A stretch of 64,000 nt of DNA from Propionivibrio limicola (GCF_009469695.1 NZ_SSSR01000005.1:80820-144819), one strand, 5' to 3'. Numbered from the stretch's first letter, positions 53,224 through 62,666 are shown. Program-made: numbers and translations. The notes: generated by a model not told the origin, from the letters alone.

Positions 53224-54339
53224 TTACTTGCCGCCAGCCTCCGTTTCATCGGGTTTCTCCGACGACTTGGGGCGAAGCGCGCTGATGAGCTGCTGCAATA
53301 GCGTCAGCATCGCCGCGTTACTCCGTTCGATGCGGATCATGCTTCGTTCCAGGCGCACGAGCCGTTGCTCGCTCATGTCGCTTCTCAATTCGGCGATGGC
53401 ACGCCCCGCTTCTTCGGCCGCCGCGACATCCAGTTCATACTTCGACAGATCGACATCGGTGCGCACACTTTCGTTCGCGCGATTTTCGCCAGCCTCCAGC
53501 GTCTCTTGCGAAAAATACGCTGGCGCTGATGTTTCCTCCTGAATCTCCCTGGCGACTTCATCGACATCGTCGGCAGCAAACTCTTTCTTGCCGGACAGGA
53601 AGCCGGAGAGGAGCAGCCTGTCGCACAAGGTATTGATTCGGCGCGGCACCCCACCGCTGGCCTTGAAAATCGCGGCATACGCGTCGGCGCTGAACAACGG
53701 AGGGCCGCTATAGCCACTGCATTTGAGCCGATGCTCGATATAGCCGCGTGTTTCCTCTTCGTCCATCGGACCGATATGACAGGCGGCGATGATGCGCTGG
53801 CGCAGCTGCTGCATGTGCGGACTCTGCATGATCCGCCGAAATTCTGGCTGCCCGATAAGGAAACTCTGCAACAGGGCCTGCGTCTCGAACTGGAAATTCG
53901 AAAGCATCCGCAATTCTTCGACCGCCTGCGGTGTCAGGTTTTGCGCTTCATCGACGATGAGAAGGCAGCGCTTCCCTTGCCGAATCACGTCGACCAGAAA
54001 GGCTTCGAGTCCGAGCAATATTTCCGATTTCCCGAGGCCCGCCGTCCGCACGCCGAAAGCGGCGGCCACCAGGCGCAGCGTATCTTCCGCATCAAGCTGG
54101 GTGCTGACCAGTTGCCCTGCCACCACCTTCGACGAGTCGAGTTTGGCGAGCAAACTACGAACGATGGTTGTTTTCCCGGCTCCCACCTCGCCGGTTACGA
54201 CGATGAATCCTTCGTTCTGGTGCAACCCATATTCCAGGTACGCACTCGCCCGCCTATGCTGTTTGCTGCCGAAATAGAAATTCGGATCAGGATTCAGCTG
54301 AAAAGGCTTGCTGTTCAGTCCGTAATAGGATTCATACAT
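53224..54339 (-). CDS. XrtA/PEP-CTERM system-associated ExeA-like ATPase
   Basis: The 371-residue AAA-type ATPase begins MYESYYGLNSKPFQLNPDP, with Walker A GEVGAGKTT (about 50-58), Walker B RCLLIVDEAQNL and a sensor GVPRRINTLCDRLLL. The C-terminal ~90 residues form an Arg/Glu-rich coiled coil followed by a hydrophilic tail. It is the ExeA/GspA-like ATPase fixed in exosortase A loci and probably energises assembly or localisation of the export machinery. It lies 7 bases after the outer-membrane protein gene. Confidence 0.95.
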   Translation of the reverse strand: MYESYYGLNSKPFQLNPDPNFYFGSKQHRRASAYLEYGLHQNEGFIVVTGEVGAGKTTIVRSLLAKLDSSKVVAGQLVSTQLDAEDTLRLVAAAFGVRTAGLGKSEILLGLEAFLVDVIRQGKRCLLIVDEAQNLTPQAVEELRMLSNFQFETQALLQSFLIGQPEFRRIMQSPHMQQLRQRIIAACHIGPMDEEETRGYIEHRLKCSGYSGPPLFSADAYAAIFKASGGVPRRINTLCDRLLLSGFLSGKKEFAADDVDEVAREIQEETSAPAYFSQETLEAGENRANESVRTDVDLSKYELDVAAAEEAGRAIAELRSDMSEQRLVRLERSMIRIERSNAAMLTLLQQLISALRPKSSEKPDETEAGGK

Positions 54340-54346
54340 AGTCAGT

Positions 54347-55885
54347 TTAGAACTGATGAGACAGCGTTCCTGTCACTGCATTCTCTTTGTAATTCGTCGT
54401 GCCTTCGACAACGATCCGGCGCGCTCCAACGCCAAAATTCGTGTTCGGGCCAAGCCTGGTCTGGAAATTCAAATGGTAGTTGGTCTGATCAATGTCTTCG
54501 AAACTGGTTCCCGAACCTTCGCTTTTGAGTCGCCCCGCCATGGCAACGAGCGTGGAAAGCGGTGTCAGCTTGTGTGACCAGCTGACACTAACCCCCCGCT
54601 GCTCGATTTTCTGGAAGACGGCAAGGTTATCGCCAATCAGAACGCCTGATCCAAGCGCATCTCTCAGATTGCTTGTTTCGGTCTGCGATGCTGCAAGCGT
54701 GATGGTGTTGCGGGCCCCGGTGATGGCGAACGAGAAATCGCGGCGATGCAGTAACGCCACGCCCGAGTTCAAATACCCCCCTAGCAACTGCGCATCCGGC
54801 GACACTCCGTTGGCGACCAGATAGGCATTCACAAATGCGGCACGCTGGGCCGGATCGGGAATCGCCGAGGCAAACAGGTTGTAAAACAGATCGTAGTTCG
54901 TTCCCAATCCGTAGACAGTCTGCTCGTTCGACAGCGCGGTAGCATCCTCGCTTTCGCTATACCGCCAAGCCGTCCCGGCCGTACGGTGTGTAAACTCAAT
55001 CTGGTTGGTATTTCCGAAAAAGCGATCCTCGAACGTCGCCGCCAGTTTTGTCCGCTCCGTTGGCGACCACTCGAATCCAGCCCCCTTGATGCTGCTCGAC
55101 TCCATGCCATTGCCGAGATAGTCGTTAACCTCGTGCCCTCCGATAAGCAAGAGGTTGAATTGCGGCGAAACGTGATACGCGAGGATGCCGCGCAGCGTAT
55201 TAGCCTCATTACTCCGCCCGTCACCATATTCGATGTCCTGGTAGGACGCATCCACGCCCCAGCCAAGACTTGCCAATCCGGTTATTCCCTTGAGGTTCAG
55301 TCCCCATTGTTTGGTATCCGAATCGAAGGCTTTGTTCTCGTCATTTCTGGATGTAGCAACATCGAATCGCATTTGGTAATCCGTAGACGCGCCAAGCACC
55401 CCTTTGAAATACGGCGTGAGACGATAAAACGACGTTTCCGTCGAATTGTTGCTGCCATTCGTATTGACATAGGGCGACGCCACCCCTTGGAACGGCGAAA
55501 TCGTCTGCTGCTGAATCGAACCCTCCACATCAATGAAGAACCAGTTCTCGATGGCCTCAAGCGATCCATTTGCCCGCAGGAAGTTTTGCGTTTCCGTGTC
55601 GTACGAATCCTGCGCGTAATAGAGTTGATGCAACTGATATTCGAGATTCAGTCTTGCACGTCCTCCCTGGCCGTCGATCCTGATTCCGGGGCTGATATCG
55701 GTAATCCAATCGTTTTTTTCTCTGGTGGCAGTCAGGGCGACGTTGTCGGTCGCTGTTTCATTGACAGTAATTGTCGGCGTAATCGTCCATTCGCCGCCCG
55801 TTGCGGACAAAGGAACCGACCCAAAAATCGCGATAAAAGAAGAAAAAGATAAAAAATGAGTAATTTGTTTTTTCTTATTTGCCAT
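54347..55885 (-). CDS. PEP-CTERM system-associated outer-membrane beta-barrel protein
   Basis: The 512-residue protein starts MANKKKQITHFLSF with a signal peptide ending near LSATGG, then beta-barrel sequence to a C-terminal Phe (GTLSHQF). It matches the large outer-membrane protein that accompanies the XrtA ATPase and kinase, perhaps the EPS secretion channel. The start is uncertain: ATG 55885 is preferred because it gives a clean signal peptide, but further in-frame ATGs at 55897, 55903 and 55915 lie within the tyrosine-rich end of the overlapping kinase gene. No good ribosome site precedes any of them. Confidence 0.9.
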   Translation of the reverse strand: MANKKKQITHFLSFSSFIAIFGSVPLSATGGEWTITPTITVNETATDNVALTATREKNDWITDISPGIRIDGQGGRARLNLEYQLHQLYYAQDSYDTETQNFLRANGSLEAIENWFFIDVEGSIQQQTISPFQGVASPYVNTNGSNNSTETSFYRLTPYFKGVLGASTDYQMRFDVATSRNDENKAFDSDTKQWGLNLKGITGLASLGWGVDASYQDIEYGDGRSNEANTLRGILAYHVSPQFNLLLIGGHEVNDYLGNGMESSSIKGAGFEWSPTERTKLAATFEDRFFGNTNQIEFTHRTAGTAWRYSESEDATALSNEQTVYGLGTNYDLFYNLFASAIPDPAQRAAFVNAYLVANGVSPDAQLLGGYLNSGVALLHRRDFSFAITGARNTITLAASQTETSNLRDALGSGVLIGDNLAVFQKIEQRGVSVSWSHKLTPLSTLVAMAGRLKSEGSGTSFEDIDQTNYHLNFQTRLGPNTNFGVGARRIVVEGTTNYKENAVTGTLSHQF

Positions 55886-56837
55886 AACCGTAACCATAGC
55901 CATAGCCGTAGCCATAAGCGTCTTTAACCGGTGATTTGAGCTGATTGAGGAGCATGAGTCTCACCGGGCATGAATCGATAGCGGCCAGCGCATGCTTGAC
56001 ATCCGCATGCGTCGTACTCTCGGCCTTTACCACAACGACGACCTGCCCCATACGCGAAGCCAGTGCCCGTGCCTCGGTCGTCACGAGCAACGGGGGGGAA
56101 TCAAAAATAATGATCCGATCGGAATAACGGTGCGCCATCTCCTCAAGCAGTCGGACCATCGCCTCGCTCGCCAACAACTCGGTTGCCCGCGAATGCGGCG
56201 TTCCGCTTGGGAGGATAGACAATTTCTCGATATTCGTCCGCAATAAAACTTGGGGAATCGTCACGCTTTCGTCGACGAGCACATCGAGCAAGCCTCTCGC
56301 CGGCGGCAGTCCGAACATGTTCAGCAAGTTCGGCCGCGCGACATCGGCATCGACAAGCATGACCGTATTGTCCAGTTCCATGGCAATGCTCATGGCAAGG
56401 TTTACGGCGGTAAAGGTCTTTCCCTCGCCGGGGAGCGCACTCGTCACCATGATCAAATTACCGTCCTTGATCGGTGCAGCGCCCTTACCCATCGCGTTAT
56501 CAATCAAGGGCCGCTTGATGATCCGGAACTCGTCCGCCAGCTGGGAACGAGGCGCATCGGGCCTGATCACGTACGACGCATCGAGGACTTCCGGATTCAC
56601 TTCTACCCGTCTGGAAAGATGTTCTTGAGACGTTGGGACACCGACGTCCCTCTGAACGTTTTTCGCCTCCGGAATACGGGTCTCGTCAGCCAAGGCCACG
56701 GGTTGCGAGGCACTCGTCGCAGGCCCTTCCGAATCGCCAGGCTCTTGCGCTGGGGACTCGGCCGGGGAAGAAGGAATTTCCACGCCGGCTTTACGAAGTT
56801 GCTCCAGCCGTTGCGCTGCTTGTTCAATGAGGCTCAT
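55875..56837 (-). CDS. XrtA-associated tyrosine autokinase (BY-kinase)
   Basis: The 320-residue CpsD/CapB-type kinase has Walker A SALPGEGKT (133-141), Walker A' MLVDADVARPN, Walker B-like IIIFDSPPLL and a C-terminal autophosphorylation cluster of six Tyr (308, 310, 312, 314, 316, 318) alternating with Gly. The N-terminal 100 residues are a Pro/Ala/Ser/Glu-rich linker. It should act with the chain-length protein encoded just upstream (12 bases) to control polymer length and export by phosphorylation cycles. Its last codons overlap the next gene's start region. Confidence 0.96.
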   Translation of the reverse strand: MSLIEQAAQRLEQLRKAGVEIPSSPAESPAQEPGDSEGPATSASQPVALADETRIPEAKNVQRDVGVPTSQEHLSRRVEVNPEVLDASYVIRPDAPRSQLADEFRIIKRPLIDNAMGKGAAPIKDGNLIMVTSALPGEGKTFTAVNLAMSIAMELDNTVMLVDADVARPNLLNMFGLPPARGLLDVLVDESVTIPQVLLRTNIEKLSILPSGTPHSRATELLASEAMVRLLEEMAHRYSDRIIIFDSPPLLVTTEARALASRMGQVVVVVKAESTTHADVKHALAAIDSCPVRLMLLNQLKSPVKDAYGYGYGYGYGYGK

Positions 56838-56849
56838 CGCGCTTCCCCC

Positions 56850-58409
56850 TCAAGCAGTACGGAAAGAATATATGACCAGCAACGTAATACCGATGCCGAA
56901 GACGGCGATCAGCAAGGCAACGGCCGCCGCAAAGCGCTTGATATCTGTTCTTTCTCTGAGCACGTCGCTTTCATGCACCTTCAGGGTCACGTTCCCCAAC
57001 AACGGCAATCCGGACACTTCACGCAGCGCTCGCGAGTCGAAGAAAACCGGTCGAATCTGGCTCGCCGCAAACGGGGCGCCAAATCCGGAAGCCAAGGTGA
57101 CGGCAAGGAGAAGCGGCACAAGCAGAAGCCGGTTTGGCGACACCGGATTGGGCAAAACACGAGGCGGGTCAATCAGACGAAAGTCGACGCCACCGCCGGA
57201 AGAATCCATCTCGCCCGACATGGTGGCCGATTCACGACGTGCCACCAGACTTTCATAATTCTTCTTGTTGATATCGTAGTCCCGGTTCAGTTGTGCAAAT
57301 TCGGTTTCCAGTTGGGGAATGAGCTTGACCGCCTCCTTGAGACTATTGAAGCGCGCCTGGTATTCGGTCACGCGAGCGCGAAGTGACGCCACCATCGCCT
57401 CGTTTTCGGCAAGCGACACCTTGAGCTGCTGGTAAACCGGATTCGTGTTGCTCAAGGAGGCCGGACTTGAAATCGCCGCTTGTTTGCGCGCGGCAATCTC
57501 CGCGATTTTCTGCTCCTCCAGTTCCTTGATCATCCGCCGGGTTCCGACCACGTCGGGATGCTGGTCCGTGTAGCGCTGCAACAAGCCATCAAGGTTCCGC
57601 TTGAGAACATCGATGCGGCCGTCGATTTCCGGCACGGAAATGCCGGACGCCACCTCGCTCGTATCGGGCAGCAGCGATGGCTCTTCGCCGACGATCTGTC
57701 GCTTCAAGGCATCGCGCGCGTTTTCCGCCTCGCGAAGCTCAAGTTTCGCCGTTGCCAGCGCTGCGCTGATTTCGCCGATGCGCCCGAAATAATCTTTGCC
57801 TTCCGCGGTTTGCAGATCGATATTCTTCAACCTGAATTCCTTGAGGCGATTCTCGGCTTCTTCCAGTTTTTTCTGATAAACGAGAATCTGCTCATCAATG
57901 AATTTCTTCGCCTCGTCGGTATCCTTGCGCTTGTCTCTCAGGCTCGACTCAACAAAAATCGAGACCAGCGACTGCACCACCCGTTTGGCCCGATCCGGCT
58001 TCTCATCCCGGTATGCCAGGGTGTAAAGGTTGTCGCGGCCGGTACTTTTTATCGTCAGCGACTCCGTCAAATCATCGACCAGAGCCTCCTGATCCTTCTT
58101 CGTTTTCACCCCGAGATCCAGATCAGCCATGCGAATCAATTTTTCGATGTTCGGACGGCTAATCAACGTCCGGCTCAAGATCATGATTTGCTGATCCCGG
58201 TTCGGCTCGATCGCCAACCCCGACATCAACGGTTTGAGTATCGACTGTGTATCGACATAAATCCGTGCCGAAGCCTCGTATTTATCGGGAATACGGAGCA
58301 CCGTGGCAGCGCCGAGCAAGCCGATCACCCAAGCTGTGATGATCCCGAGCCAACGGTGCTTCCACATTCCTTTCAGAACGGTTGTCGCCTGCCGGATAAT
58401 TTCATCCAT
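56850..58409 (-). CDS. XrtA-system polysaccharide chain-length determinant (Wzz/GNVR)
   Basis: The 519-residue inner-membrane co-polymerase has membrane segments near the N-terminus (WLGIITAWVIGLLGAATVL) and C-terminus (VALLIAVFGIGITLLVIY), an extra hydrophobic stretch near residue 430, and a long periplasmic coiled coil (about 150-385) including FARLNRDY-like GNVR sequence. It lacks a fused kinase; the separate tyrosine autokinase follows. It sets chain length and links to the export lipoprotein, whose gene stops... upstream on the same strand (75-base gap). Confidence 0.95.
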   Translation of the reverse strand: MDEIIRQATTVLKGMWKHRWLGIITAWVIGLLGAATVLRIPDKYEASARIYVDTQSILKPLMSGLAIEPNRDQQIMILSRTLISRPNIEKLIRMADLDLGVKTKKDQEALVDDLTESLTIKSTGRDNLYTLAYRDEKPDRAKRVVQSLVSIFVESSLRDKRKDTDEAKKFIDEQILVYQKKLEEAENRLKEFRLKNIDLQTAEGKDYFGRIGEISAALATAKLELREAENARDALKRQIVGEEPSLLPDTSEVASGISVPEIDGRIDVLKRNLDGLLQRYTDQHPDVVGTRRMIKELEEQKIAEIAARKQAAISSPASLSNTNPVYQQLKVSLAENEAMVASLRARVTEYQARFNSLKEAVKLIPQLETEFAQLNRDYDINKKNYESLVARRESATMSGEMDSSGGGVDFRLIDPPRVLPNPVSPNRLLLVPLLLAVTLASGFGAPFAASQIRPVFFDSRALREVSGLPLLGNVTLKVHESDVLRERTDIKRFAAAVALLIAVFGIGITLLVIYSFRTA

Positions 58410-58484
58410 GGGAGTACGGTCTCAGCAAAGATTCAAGACGACCCGGCCACTTACGCCAGACCGGGAACCCTGTACGACATGCAA

Positions 58485-59111
58485 TCAGAACCAGCTACGC
58501 GGAATGATCAGGACATCGCCTGGCTTCATCTCGACATTGGCCGACACATCGCCACGCTTGATCAGATCGCTGACGCGAACACTGTACTGCTTGTCGCCAT
58601 CCGCCGTCCGCAGAAGCGTCGTTGCATTGCCATCGGCGAAATCAGTCACGCCGCCCACCGCGATCATGACATCCAGCAACGTCATCTTCTGCTTGTAAGG
58701 AAGCGTCTGCGGCTCCGCGGCCTCGCCGACAACCCTGATCTGCTCGCTGTAGGGTCCGACAAACGACGTGACGACGACCGTCACAACCGGATCGCGAATG
58801 AATTTCCCAAGTTCCTTTTCGACATCTCGCGCCAACGTCGTGGCATCCTTGCCCATGGCAAGCAAATCCTCAACGAGCGGCGCCGTGATCTTGCCGTCGG
58901 GGCGAACCGGCACCGACATGGAGAGTTCTGGATTGCGCCAGACAACGATATCAACCGAATCGCCCGGGCCAATCAAGTAGTTGTATTCCGGAGATGCTGC
59001 CGAAGTAGGCGCGGGCGGATTCCCCGTCGCGCATCCCGAGACAACTACCGCCACCACCCCGATGAACACCCAGCGAAGCGCGGCGGTGAGGCCTTTGTAC
59101 AAGCTGACCAT
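58485..59111 (-). CDS. XrtA-system polysaccharide export lipoprotein (Wza-like)
   Basis: The 208-residue lipoprotein has a lipobox VVSGC (Cys near residue 28), then the Poly_export/SLBB architecture: YLIGPGDSVDIVVWRNPELS, VRPDGKITAPLVEDLLAMGK, and two SLBB-like units ending MKPGDVLIIPRSWF. ATG 59111 has AAGGAG 7 bases upstream. It is the first gene of the export operon lipoprotein-Wzz-kinase-OM protein-ATPase, so the promoter should lie in 59112-59247. It forms the periplasmic/outer-membrane export pore or collar. Confidence 0.95.
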   Translation of the reverse strand: MVSLYKGLTAALRWVFIGVVAVVVSGCATGNPPAPTSAASPEYNYLIGPGDSVDIVVWRNPELSMSVPVRPDGKITAPLVEDLLAMGKDATTLARDVEKELGKFIRDPVVTVVVTSFVGPYSEQIRVVGEAAEPQTLPYKQKMTLLDVMIAVGGVTDFADGNATTLLRTADGDKQYSVRVSDLIKRGDVSANVEMKPGDVLIIPRSWF

Positions 59112-59247
59112 ATCATTCTCCTTTATCGGCAACATTGCATAATCCAAGCTAATACCAGGCTGTTTCCAGCATAGCAGCTAATCCGTCCGAACAAAAAGTA
59201 TCATCGGAATGACAAGCAGGAAACCAAATTCAATGAGAAAGATTGGA

Positions 59248-60480
59248 TCAAATACCGAAACGTAGCGCGTCGACAACATTCAACCGTGAAGCCCGCCTGG
59301 CCGGCAAAATGGCAGCCAAAAGTGTTGCGACGACCCCGATCGTCCCGGCAATCATCACTTCGCCGGGAATCACGCGGATATAGGCCGTATAGCCGATATT
59401 GGCATTGGGCGGCGGCGGCATCGGAATACCGATCGCGGAGAGGGTTACCGCCGCCAGACATCCGATCGCCATTCCCAGAACGGCGCCAAAAAGTCCGAGC
59501 AGCATGCTCTCCATCATGATCAGCCTGAACACGGTTGCCGGTTTATCGCCGAGCGCCAGCAGGGTGCCAAACTCGCGCGTTCGTTCGAACAGCGTCATAT
59601 TGATGCTGTTCGTAACGCTCAACAGCACCATGAGCAGAATGATGAACCGCAACACGCCGAACTGACGGCCGTACAATTTGAGCGTCTTGTCGTAAAAATC
59701 GGAAAGTTCGCGCCATGACGCGAATTCATACCCCGCGGCAACATATTCCTGTCGCAACGCCTTGACGACAACATCGGTTTGCTCGGTCTCGTCAAGCAGC
59801 ATGACGAGAAGATGTGCCGAATTATTGTCCATCAAGGTTTGCGCTGCGGTCAGAGGAATACGCACGGCGCGTGCATCAAAATCCTTGGAAAAGCTCTGGA
59901 ACACGCCGACGACTTCGAAGTCCAGCGTATTCACCGCGCCCTGTGCCAGACTGATCAGCAGATTGACGCGATCGCCGGTCTTGAGCCCCAATGTCCTCGC
60001 AACGCCTTGGCCGATCACGATCCCATCGACATCCGATTCCGCCAGCGGGCGGCCTTCGATGTACTGCAGGTAAGTTCCAAGAGCCGCTTCGGCCTGCGGT
60101 TCGACGCCCTCGCCGATGATTCCGGCATCGCGTTTCCCGTTATTCAGAACGCCGGAGAAGCCGAGGCGGGCCATGACACCTTGAACTCCCGGTTGTGCCG
60201 ACAATTTCTGCTTGAGGCGATCCGGATTTTCGATCAGAAAATCATCCGGCGCCCGCAACCGACCTTCGCGATACCCTTGACGCACGGCCTGGATATGCCC
60301 GCTTTGCGAATGGATCACCGCTTCGCCCAACTGGATGAAAATGTCCTGAACGAATCCGCCGGCCAGAATCAGCCCGGCAACGCCAAGGCCGATTGCCGCA
60401 AGCGTGGCGACCGAACGCATGCGCTGTCGGAAAACGTTGCGCAGCGCGAACAAAAACAGCGGAGATAAAGTCGGTTTCAT
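59248..60480 (-). CDS. FtsX/LolC-MacB-like ABC permease (second of tandem pair)
   Basis: The 410-residue protein has one N-terminal membrane segment after ALRNVFRQRMRS, a large periplasmic MacB_PCD-like domain (about 50-260), and three C-terminal segments of the FtsX fold including LLALGDKPATVFRLIMMES and a final ARRASRLNVVDALRFGI motif. There is a PMPPPP sequence before the last segment. It overlaps its paralogue upstream (ATGA). The family partners with a LolD/MacB ATPase, but none is encoded in the window. Confidence 0.88.
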   Translation of the reverse strand: MKPTLSPLFLFALRNVFRQRMRSVATLAAIGLGVAGLILAGGFVQDIFIQLGEAVIHSQSGHIQAVRQGYREGRLRAPDDFLIENPDRLKQKLSAQPGVQGVMARLGFSGVLNNGKRDAGIIGEGVEPQAEAALGTYLQYIEGRPLAESDVDGIVIGQGVARTLGLKTGDRVNLLISLAQGAVNTLDFEVVGVFQSFSKDFDARAVRIPLTAAQTLMDNNSAHLLVMLLDETEQTDVVVKALRQEYVAAGYEFASWRELSDFYDKTLKLYGRQFGVLRFIILLMVLLSVTNSINMTLFERTREFGTLLALGDKPATVFRLIMMESMLLGLFGAVLGMAIGCLAAVTLSAIGIPMPPPPNANIGYTAYIRVIPGEVMIAGTIGVVATLLAAILPARRASRLNVVDALRFGI

Positions 60481-61703
60481 TGGTTATGCCGAAGTGCATC
60501 GACGATGTTCATCCGCCCGGCTTTCCAGGCCGGCAGCAGACTGGCCAATAGCGTCGTAATCACAGCCAGCGCCAGCCCTTCAACCGCCAGACCGGGCGTT
60601 ATCAATATTTCGCCCAGAAAGCCACGCGCCATTCCCGGTGGCGGCGGCATGGGTATCCCGACCGCCGAAATGCCTTCGGCAAGAATTCCCCCGAGAAGCA
60701 CACCAAGAATTCCGCCGCCCACCCCAACCAGGAGTCCCTCGATCACGAACATGCGCATCAACGTGTTGCGCCGCACGCCGATGGCCAGACTGGTTCCGAT
60801 CTCCGTCGTTCGCTCCAGAACGCTCATCATCTGGGTATTCGAAATCGTCAACACAATGATGATGCCAATCAGGATTTTGACGACATTGACCTGCTTCGAA
60901 AACAGCACCACTGTCTTGTTGTAGAAGTCGGCCAGCGCCGTCCAGGGAACAATCTCGAAACTGGACGCCGGCAACCGGGAGGCCAGATAGCGCCGGCTGG
61001 CATCCGTCGATCCGGTCTTGTCGAGCACAACTACCCACGATGTCGCACCAGCCACTTTGACAAGTTTTCTCGCCACCTTGAGGGGCAGTCGCAAAGCGGT
61101 GTCGTCATACTCCTGTGACGACGTCGAGAACACCCCGGCCACCTTGACCTCCACGGCACCGGGGCTACCGGTCGCCGAAGTCACCAGCAGCACCACGTCG
61201 TCGCCAACTTTGGCCCCGAGGCTCCGCGCCAGCCCTTCACCGAGCAGCACGGCGTTTTCATCGGCCGCGGCAAGGTCGCGGCCACTTTCGATATTGACGT
61301 GCGTACTGACGGGTCTATCCCGGACAGGATCGATGCCTTCGCCAACGAAGGGAATGGTCGTCTCACCGTGGCTCGACAGGCCGCTGAACGACAGCCTGGG
61401 CGACAGGCTCCTGAAGCCCGGCATGGTCTCGATAGTCTTTTGCGCTTCGGAAGCGTCCGGCAACAAAAAGGCGTAAGGATCAGCGATCCCCTTTTCGAAA
61501 TAGGCCGGACGGACAATCTGCAAATGGCCGAACTGCGAATGAATGGCGCTTTCGCGCATTTGTTCGAAGATCCAGGCGATAAAGCCGCCCGCCAGCAGGA
61601 AAGCGACGATTCCGCACGCCACCGTCACGGTGGCCACCAGCGTCCTCCGCGTATTGCGACGGAGATTGCGCACGGCCAGGCGAAAATCGGCAATCAGGCT
61701 CAT
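60477..61703 (-). CDS. FtsX/LolC-MacB-like ABC permease (first of tandem pair)
   Basis: The 408-residue paralogue of the following protein has the same layout: an anchor after FRLAVRNLRRNTRRTL, a periplasmic domain, three C-terminal segments, ERTTEIGTSLAIGVRRNTLMR, PMPPPPGMARGF, and a C-terminal GRMNIVDALRHNQ. ATG 61703 has GGGGAGGAAG upstream; a longer in-frame reading crosses the divergent promoter and is rejected. The pair looks like a heterodimeric permease for lipoprotein or lipid-like substrates; the ATPase is missing here and would have to come from elsewhere. Confidence 0.88.
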   Translation of the reverse strand: MSLIADFRLAVRNLRRNTRRTLVATVTVACGIVAFLLAGGFIAWIFEQMRESAIHSQFGHLQIVRPAYFEKGIADPYAFLLPDASEAQKTIETMPGFRSLSPRLSFSGLSSHGETTIPFVGEGIDPVRDRPVSTHVNIESGRDLAAADENAVLLGEGLARSLGAKVGDDVVLLVTSATGSPGAVEVKVAGVFSTSSQEYDDTALRLPLKVARKLVKVAGATSWVVVLDKTGSTDASRRYLASRLPASSFEIVPWTALADFYNKTVVLFSKQVNVVKILIGIIIVLTISNTQMMSVLERTTEIGTSLAIGVRRNTLMRMFVIEGLLVGVGGGILGVLLGGILAEGISAVGIPMPPPPGMARGFLGEILITPGLAVEGLALAVITTLLASLLPAWKAGRMNIVDALRHNQ

Positions 61704-61775
61704 CTTCCTCCCCACTTCGTTCGCAATGAATACTAAGCTGTATCGTAGGGTAGACCAAAATCGAGCGAGCCTTCC
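61704..61775. promoter_or_regulatory. Divergent promoter region between FtsX pair and ThiF gene
   Basis: Only 72 bases separate the two divergent starts, so promoters for both directions must be packed here. The sequence is locally AT-rich (AATGAATACTAAGCTGTAT). No -35/-10 pair can be assigned with confidence. Confidence 0.35.
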
Positions 61776-62666
61776 ATGCAGACATTCGATTACGACGGCG
61801 CTTTTTCCCGAAACATCGGCTGGGTAACGGAAGCGGAACAAAAGCGGTTGCGCGACGCTCGCGTAGCCGTCGGCGGTCTCGGAGGCGTCGGCGGCATCCA
61901 TTTATTGACTTTGGCACGGCTCGGGATTGGCAAATTCTCGATTGCCGATTTCGATGTGTTCGACATTGTCAATTTCAACCGTCAGGTCGGCGCTTCGGTG
62001 AGTACGCTTGGTCGTCCCAAAATCGATGTTCTGGCCGACATGGCGCGCGACATCAATCCAACGCTTGAATTGCGCCCCTTTCCAGCGGGAATTACGGCAG
62101 AGACGCTGGACGCCTTTCTCGAAGACGCCGACGTTTACGTCGACGGCCTCGACTACTTCGCTTTCGAAGCACGCCGCATGACCTTCAGCGCCTGCGAGAA
62201 GAAAGGAATCCCGGTCGTCACCGCGGCCCCTTTGGGGCTGGGAACGGCACTCCTGGCCTTTGCTCCTGGCGGAATGCCGTTCGAAGATTATTTCGGCTTT
62301 GCGGGCTGCGACAAGACCGAAATGGCCATCCGCTTTCTCGTTGGCCTATCACCGGCGATGTTGCAGCGCGGGTACGTGGCCGACATGTCGCGCATCAATC
62401 TCGCCGAACAACGCGGCCCCTCCTCGATTGCTGCCTGTCAGCTGTGCGCAGGAGTGGCCGCTGTGGAAACGCTCAAACTGCTTCTTGGCCGCAAAGGGGT
62501 TCGCCTCGCCCCGTGGTCGAGCCAATTTGACGCCTACCGGATGCGTTACGTGCGGACATGGCGCCCCTGGGGCCACCGCAACCCGTTGCAACGCCTCATG
62601 ATCGGGCTGGTGAAAGCCCAACTCTCCCGCAATGCGGGAAAACAGTCATCGGCGGGGAACACATGA
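61776..62666 (+). CDS. E1-like ThiF/MoeB-family adenylyltransferase
   Basis: The 296-residue protein has the glycine-rich VAVGGLGGVGGIHLLTLARLG loop, IADFDVFDIVNFNRQVGAS (Asn and Arg of the adenylation site), GRPKIDVLADMA (Lys) and VDGLDYF (Asp), so adenylation chemistry appears intact. A CQLC pair lies near residue 226. It lacks an extra sulfur-transfer domain. It overlaps the nitroreductase gene by 4 bases; a ThiF-nitroreductase fusion exists in mycobacteria (MoeY, Rv1355c), supporting a joint function. No ThiS/MoaD-like partner is seen. Confidence 0.88.
   Translation: MQTFDYDGAFSRNIGWVTEAEQKRLRDARVAVGGLGGVGGIHLLTLARLGIGKFSIADFDVFDIVNFNRQVGASVSTLGRPKIDVLADMARDINPTLELRPFPAGITAETLDAFLEDADVYVDGLDYFAFEARRMTFSACEKKGIPVVTAAPLGLGTALLAFAPGGMPFEDYFGFAGCDKTEMAIRFLVGLSPAMLQRGYVADMSRINLAEQRGPSSIAACQLCAGVAAVETLKLLLGRKGVRLAPWSSQFDAYRMRYVRTWRPWGHRNPLQRLMIGLVKAQLSRNAGKQSSAGNT

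Noticed and set aside
55886..55920. GGCTATGG tandem array considered as a possible CRISPR or microsatellite locus
   Set aside because: It is the in-frame Tyr-Gly autophosphorylation tail of a tyrosine kinase, too short and without spacers.
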